In this document: in pieces, positions 60,566-64,000 of the stretch
Numbering within the stretch: the stretch's first letter is position 1
Layout of the letters: each line of letters begins with the position of its first letter
DNA from: Siphlonurus alternatus
Taxonomy: Eukaryota > Arthropoda > Insecta > Ephemeroptera > Siphlonuridae
Assembly: GCA_949825025.1 (NCBI GenBank)
Contig: OX463781.1
Span: forward strand, 23,257,538 to 23,321,537
Direction of reading: 5' to 3'
Length of the DNA: 64,000 nucleotides
Translations under genes and position numbers: made by a program
The notes under the pieces: model-generated
Database searches by the model: none
Told to the model about the DNA's origin: nothing
The model's input: only the letters and a program-made list of their open reading frames with translations

Positions 60566-60779
60566 ATGCTCCCAGCGTTCGCCGTTTTGCTCCTCCTGAC
60601 CGCGGGGTCCGCACAAAACACCTCCTCGCACCTCGACTTGTGGGAAGTTCTAAAAATTTGGAACCCGCAAATACCAGTGCTATGGACTTCAAATTATATA
60701 AATTTATCTGAAGAGTGTGGTAATATAATGCAACAATATACTGATGATTTAAATGGATATAAGAAATGGGCTCTGAAAA
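60566..60779 (+). CDS. NRF-6-like (nose resistant to fluoxetine) protein, first coding exon
   Basis: Acceptor TTTTTGTCTCTGCAG|GTGCC at 60,546 is followed by 20 bases of 5' UTR and ATG at 60,566. The 71 codons begin with signal peptide MLPAFAVLLLLTAGSAQ. They end LSEECGNIMQQYTDDLNGYK, KWALK and a split codon starting with A, before donor AAAA|GTAAGT. The block S-x-EC-x(8-10)-Y-x(5-8)-WALK(M) is the opening of the NRF domain of insect nrf-6-like proteins, where M commonly follows; the split codon A|TG would provide it. The family has this extracellular domain followed by a multi-pass acyltransferase-3 region. No later exon was found before 64,000, so the first intron exceeds 3.2 kb. Composition is much less AT-rich than the surroundings up to residue 30. 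Confidence 0.72.
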
Positions 60780-61579
60780 GTAAGTTTTTTATTATTTCAG
60801 TCAATCGTCGTGGAACATTTGACAAAGTGTATTATATTAACACAACTTATACATGTACAACTGTTTCAACGTTGAAACTATATATTATGCAAGATTTTTG
60901 AAAACAATTAAAATAAATTAACGTATATTAATAATAATATTATATCAAGTTATCTCTCTCTCTTTTATTTTAAGTAATAATTTTTTGTTTTAAAAAGTTC
61001 TTGCTTATTTATAGTACTTAAAAAAACACACATATTTATATATATTATTTCATGTAATGTGCAGCAAAAATAAGAAGTTAATTGTTTAATTCTCATTCAA
61101 AATGTAAATACAGTAATTAACCTATCATGGCATACCGTCATTATATCATGGCATTATACGTCATTAGAAAATTGGATACGCTTCTAACTTCTAAGTTAAA
61201 ATTTACGATGTTAGCAGAGCAATAAAATTGAAATTCATTTCTAATCGGAGAACATCATGACTTCTCTGTCCACAATTAATTACAAGAGGTCAACCTTATC
61301 AATATTTTTCTAATAATATTATAGAAAACAATAGAAAATAATTTATTGCAAATCGAGTAACTTTTTAATTTTCTATGTGTATGATAAAATTATACTCTGT
61401 GAAATTTCTTAGTTTTTACATTATTGCACTTCAATTTTTGCGTTGGGAGTTTTATTTCTGATGAATTTCTTTACCATGAACACTGGAACAGCATTGATGA
61501 TTTTGATGATTGATTTTAAAGTCATTAACTATCTACTCGGAATAATGAACTATATCTGCTTTACTTGTAAGCTTAACCA

Positions 61580-61740
61580 TACAGCTGCAGCTCCCCCCCC
61601 CTCCTCCCAAGAAAATTTAAATTTGACAAGGACAATATAGGCATTTCCCCCACTCCAATTTTTAATTTTTTTAACATTTGTCTTATTGAGGCAGTCCCCC
61701 CCCCCCTCCCGAAATTTGGTTTATGGACCCGCGCCTGACC
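61580..61740. mobile_element. Possible degraded transposon end with C-runs
   Basis: Two C-runs separated by about 90 bases, then CGAAATTTGGTTTATGGACC and CGCGCCTGACC. Reverse-complemented, the end reads TCAGGCGCGGGTCCATAAAC, similar to CAGTGGCGGATCCA termini found in DNA transposons. A single degenerate end, so tentative. Confidence 0.25.
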
Positions 61741-62079
61741 TCATAATTGCGCTCACCTGATACAGCAGAGAGTTCATTATTGCGGACGAGGTTTAACTCC
61801 TGTACTCCCTTGCATGTTAATTAAAAGGCAGTGAATATTTTAGGAGACTTAAACGCTGGAAGGAGGCTACTTTAATTATGTCTGCATGTACTTTGTACAA
61901 ATTTAATTAATTTTTAGCTTTAATTACTTAATTAATTAATTAATTAATTACTTCAAATGCTGGAGCAACTCCAACGGACAAATAAATGCAGATTTTCAAT
62001 TTTAGGGGCAGAATAATATAGAGGCTCCAGCCAACTTATGGCAGCTGGTTGCACATCTAAAACACAATTGTGTGGAAGT

Positions 62080-62290
62080 GCTCCAAAGCCGATGAAGACT
62101 TTTACTTCGGCTTTGGAGCATTGCGATTTGATAAAAACTAGTTTGGAGCATCATTGTGGTTTTTACCGTCCCAAAGCCGAAATTTGAATTCATTTCGAGT
62201 TTGGAGCATTCCGCGATGCTTCAATCTATAATATATAGTTATGCGCATTTTTTCGACTTTGGGCCAAATTCGGCTTTGGGTGCCAACGTA
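62080..62290. repeat. Dispersed repeat with CAAAGCCGAA motifs, copy 2
   Basis: Carries inverted CAAAGCCGA and TCGGCTTTG words (CTCCAAAGCCGATGAAGA; TTCGGCTTTGGAGCATTGCG), so each copy can fold. Its end TTCGGCTTTGGGTGCCAACG matches the end of the copy at 44,900. Its position is in the presumed first intron of the NRF-6-like gene. Confidence 0.5.
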
Positions 62291-62413
62291 TACAATATAA
62301 TTAAATTATATTTGCAACAAAATAGTTCCCATGCATCTTTTTGGTTTCACAAGTTTAAACGATATATGGGTGCATGGGTATAATTTTATTTCACATAATT
62401 AGTTTTAATAGAG

Positions 62414-62720
62414 TATCGACCTCAATTTTTTATTGCAGATGGATAGAGGATGCAAAGTTATGCCACCCTGAATTTTTTCAGATTTTTTACAGCCCTGGAA
62501 GTATTTTTAAAAAAATTATTGAAATTCCTTTTTGTGACATCACGAGGCGTCTCTCCTTAAGAAAAGGATAGGACTTACCGCCGCGTGACGTCACAAAAAT
62601 AACTTTCAATAATATTTTAAAAATACTCCCAGGGCTGTAAAAAATCTTAAAAAATTCAGGGTGGCATAACTTTGCACCCTCTATCCATTTCTGCAATAAT
62701 AAAAAAAAATGAGGTCGATA
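62414..62720. mobile_element. Hairpin P5, stand-alone relative of P4
   Basis: 307-bp palindrome outside the composite element, sharing GGATAGAGGATGCAAAGTTA, CTCCTTAAGAAAAGGATAGG and CCGCGTGACGTCACAAAAAT with P4. It lies in the first intron of the NRF-6-like gene. Its independent location shows that the hairpin is a mobile family in its own right, nested in the larger element. Confidence 0.7.
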
Positions 62721-64000
62721 ATCCATTGAATTCAATATCAAACTTTATTGAAGCTTTTGTCAACAGATCAACACAAAAATAGTTCAACTTTTTAGTTAAA
62801 AGTTTAAAATTGAATTTTTTAACAAAATCTGGACCGTTGATTTTCTAACTAATCCACATTATATTTTCATTGATAATGCATAAAATATACTATACAGAGT
62901 GAAAGTTGAAATTTAACTATGTTTTTTGTTGCATACACTGTTAAATTACACCATAAAAATAAACTAATTGTGTCATATCGTTCGTAATGTATATAGCCAT
63001 ACACGATACATGACTACACAAATGAAAAATAATATTAAAATCAATGCGAGAGCTGTGATCATAAAATTTCTACATAAAGTTCCAGTTATCTATGTACTTT
63101 GTTCGCAACAGTTTTGATGGATTTATGTGTTTATTTTCTACTGCGAGTAACAAAATCAATTATTCTGGAACTATGGTGATGTCAGCAGCATAGAGGAAAA
63201 ATGTATTTAATTTCAAAGAAAATTTAAAACAACAACAAGGAGGGAAAAAATACAGTATACAAATGCATGATTTAGAAATCTGAATACCATATTATGGATC
63301 TATATGTAAATCAAATTGCTAAAGATTTACTATATAATGATGACAATATTTGCTGCTTTTATATGAGTTATGTATGCCACGCTATAAAGTGACTAAATTT
63401 AAAAGCTATAACTGTTATGCATTATAATATAACATACTACACATTTATTTTTTAATTTTGATATTGAAACGGATAATCCAATAAAAATTCATAATTCAAA
63501 TTATTTATTAATTCTAGTTCATATTCCAAATTGTTAAATTCGCAGTTACAAAATAAGCTAATCTGTGTTTAGAAAATATAACTGAAAGTGAATTGAATAT
63601 AAACATACATATAATTTGACATTATAGAAAATTTGCTGTATATTAGATAATAAGACACTTTCTGACTTTGGTCCACTCAAAGAAGATCTGAAAATTTTCA
63701 TTGTGGAGCATCGATCTGTCTTACTCAAAATTACGATTATGAGGGAAATATAATAAAATTAAAATTATTGGGAGAATAATTATTTCATCATCTATGACTG
63801 GCCAACAGGAACAATTTGTTTATTATGTAGAAGGATGATTATTTTGGCTATATCTCAATGCAGGTACTCATGAGGGATGGATATGAATAGATTGATGCTC
63901 ACATTCACATTTATTGACTCAGCAAATTGTTGTATTTCATATGATTATTCTAACGAATATTAACAGTGGTGCTCATGAGATGATACTGGTGCTCATGTTC

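Larger units (their letters stand above)
60780..64000 (+). other. First intron of the NRF-6-like gene (partial)
   Basis: AT-rich DNA after the donor at 60,780. It holds C-rich runs at 61,590-61,740 ending GGACCCGCGCCTGACC, the CAAAGCCGAA repeat (62,080) and hairpin P5 (62,414). I see no continuation of the NRF domain and nothing else recognisable from 62,750 to the end. Confidence 0.6.

Overview
The window is nuclear DNA from an arthropod, most likely an insect. It is strongly AT-rich, its genes are split into short exons with canonical GT-AG junctions, and its introns and intergenic DNA are full of microsatellites, hairpin-shaped non-autonomous transposons, a 5S-rRNA-related SINE and a LINE fragment. 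I cannot name the order from sequence alone. Exons were built by hand from six-frame reading, splice signals and phase; every internal exon length agrees with the reading phase of its neighbours.

Three genes are supported. (1) 1-21,180, minus strand: the 5' third of alpha-catulin (vinculin/alpha-catenin family). Five coding exons are present, the first intron is 13.5 kb, and the gene runs off the left edge. A candidate TSS with Inr and DPE lies near 22,215. (2) 27,701-42,151, minus strand: a complete 27-coding-exon gene for macroglobulin complement-related (Mcr/TEP6 type), predicted at 1,721 aa. It has a signal peptide, alpha-2-macroglobulin domains, an LDL-receptor class A module in the bait position, a degenerate thioester site (Cys to Ser) and a Cys-rich, hydrophobic C-terminus. 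(3) 60,566-60,779, plus strand: the first coding exon of a gene resembling nose-resistant-to-fluoxetine (NRF-6) acyltransferases, with the rest beyond the right edge.

Layout: 1-22.2 kb alpha-catulin and its introns (two MITE pairs or singles, three microsatellites, one GC-rich island at 12.4 kb); 22.2-27.7 kb intergenic (MITE, foldback hairpin, 5S SINE); 27.7-42.2 kb Mcr, whose introns carry four different terminal-inverted-repeat insertions; 42.6-43.0 kb probable Mcr promoter; 43-46.97 kb AT-rich intergenic DNA; 46,977-54,738 a composite foldback element with about 260-310-bp terminal inverted repeats and a perfect 9-bp target duplication; 54.7-60.5 kb repeat-dense intergenic DNA with a LINE 3' end; 60.5-64 kb start of the NRF-6-like gene and its first intron.

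The most unusual structure is the 7.8-kb composite element. It has no long ORF. It contains four internal hairpins, divergently oriented minisatellite arrays nested between their own inverted repeats, a central promoter/exon-like patch, and nine TGACGTCA palindromes. Mcr and alpha-catulin lie head-to-tail on one strand. Both have epithelial or cytoskeletal roles in their families, but the sequence gives no evidence that they are co-regulated.
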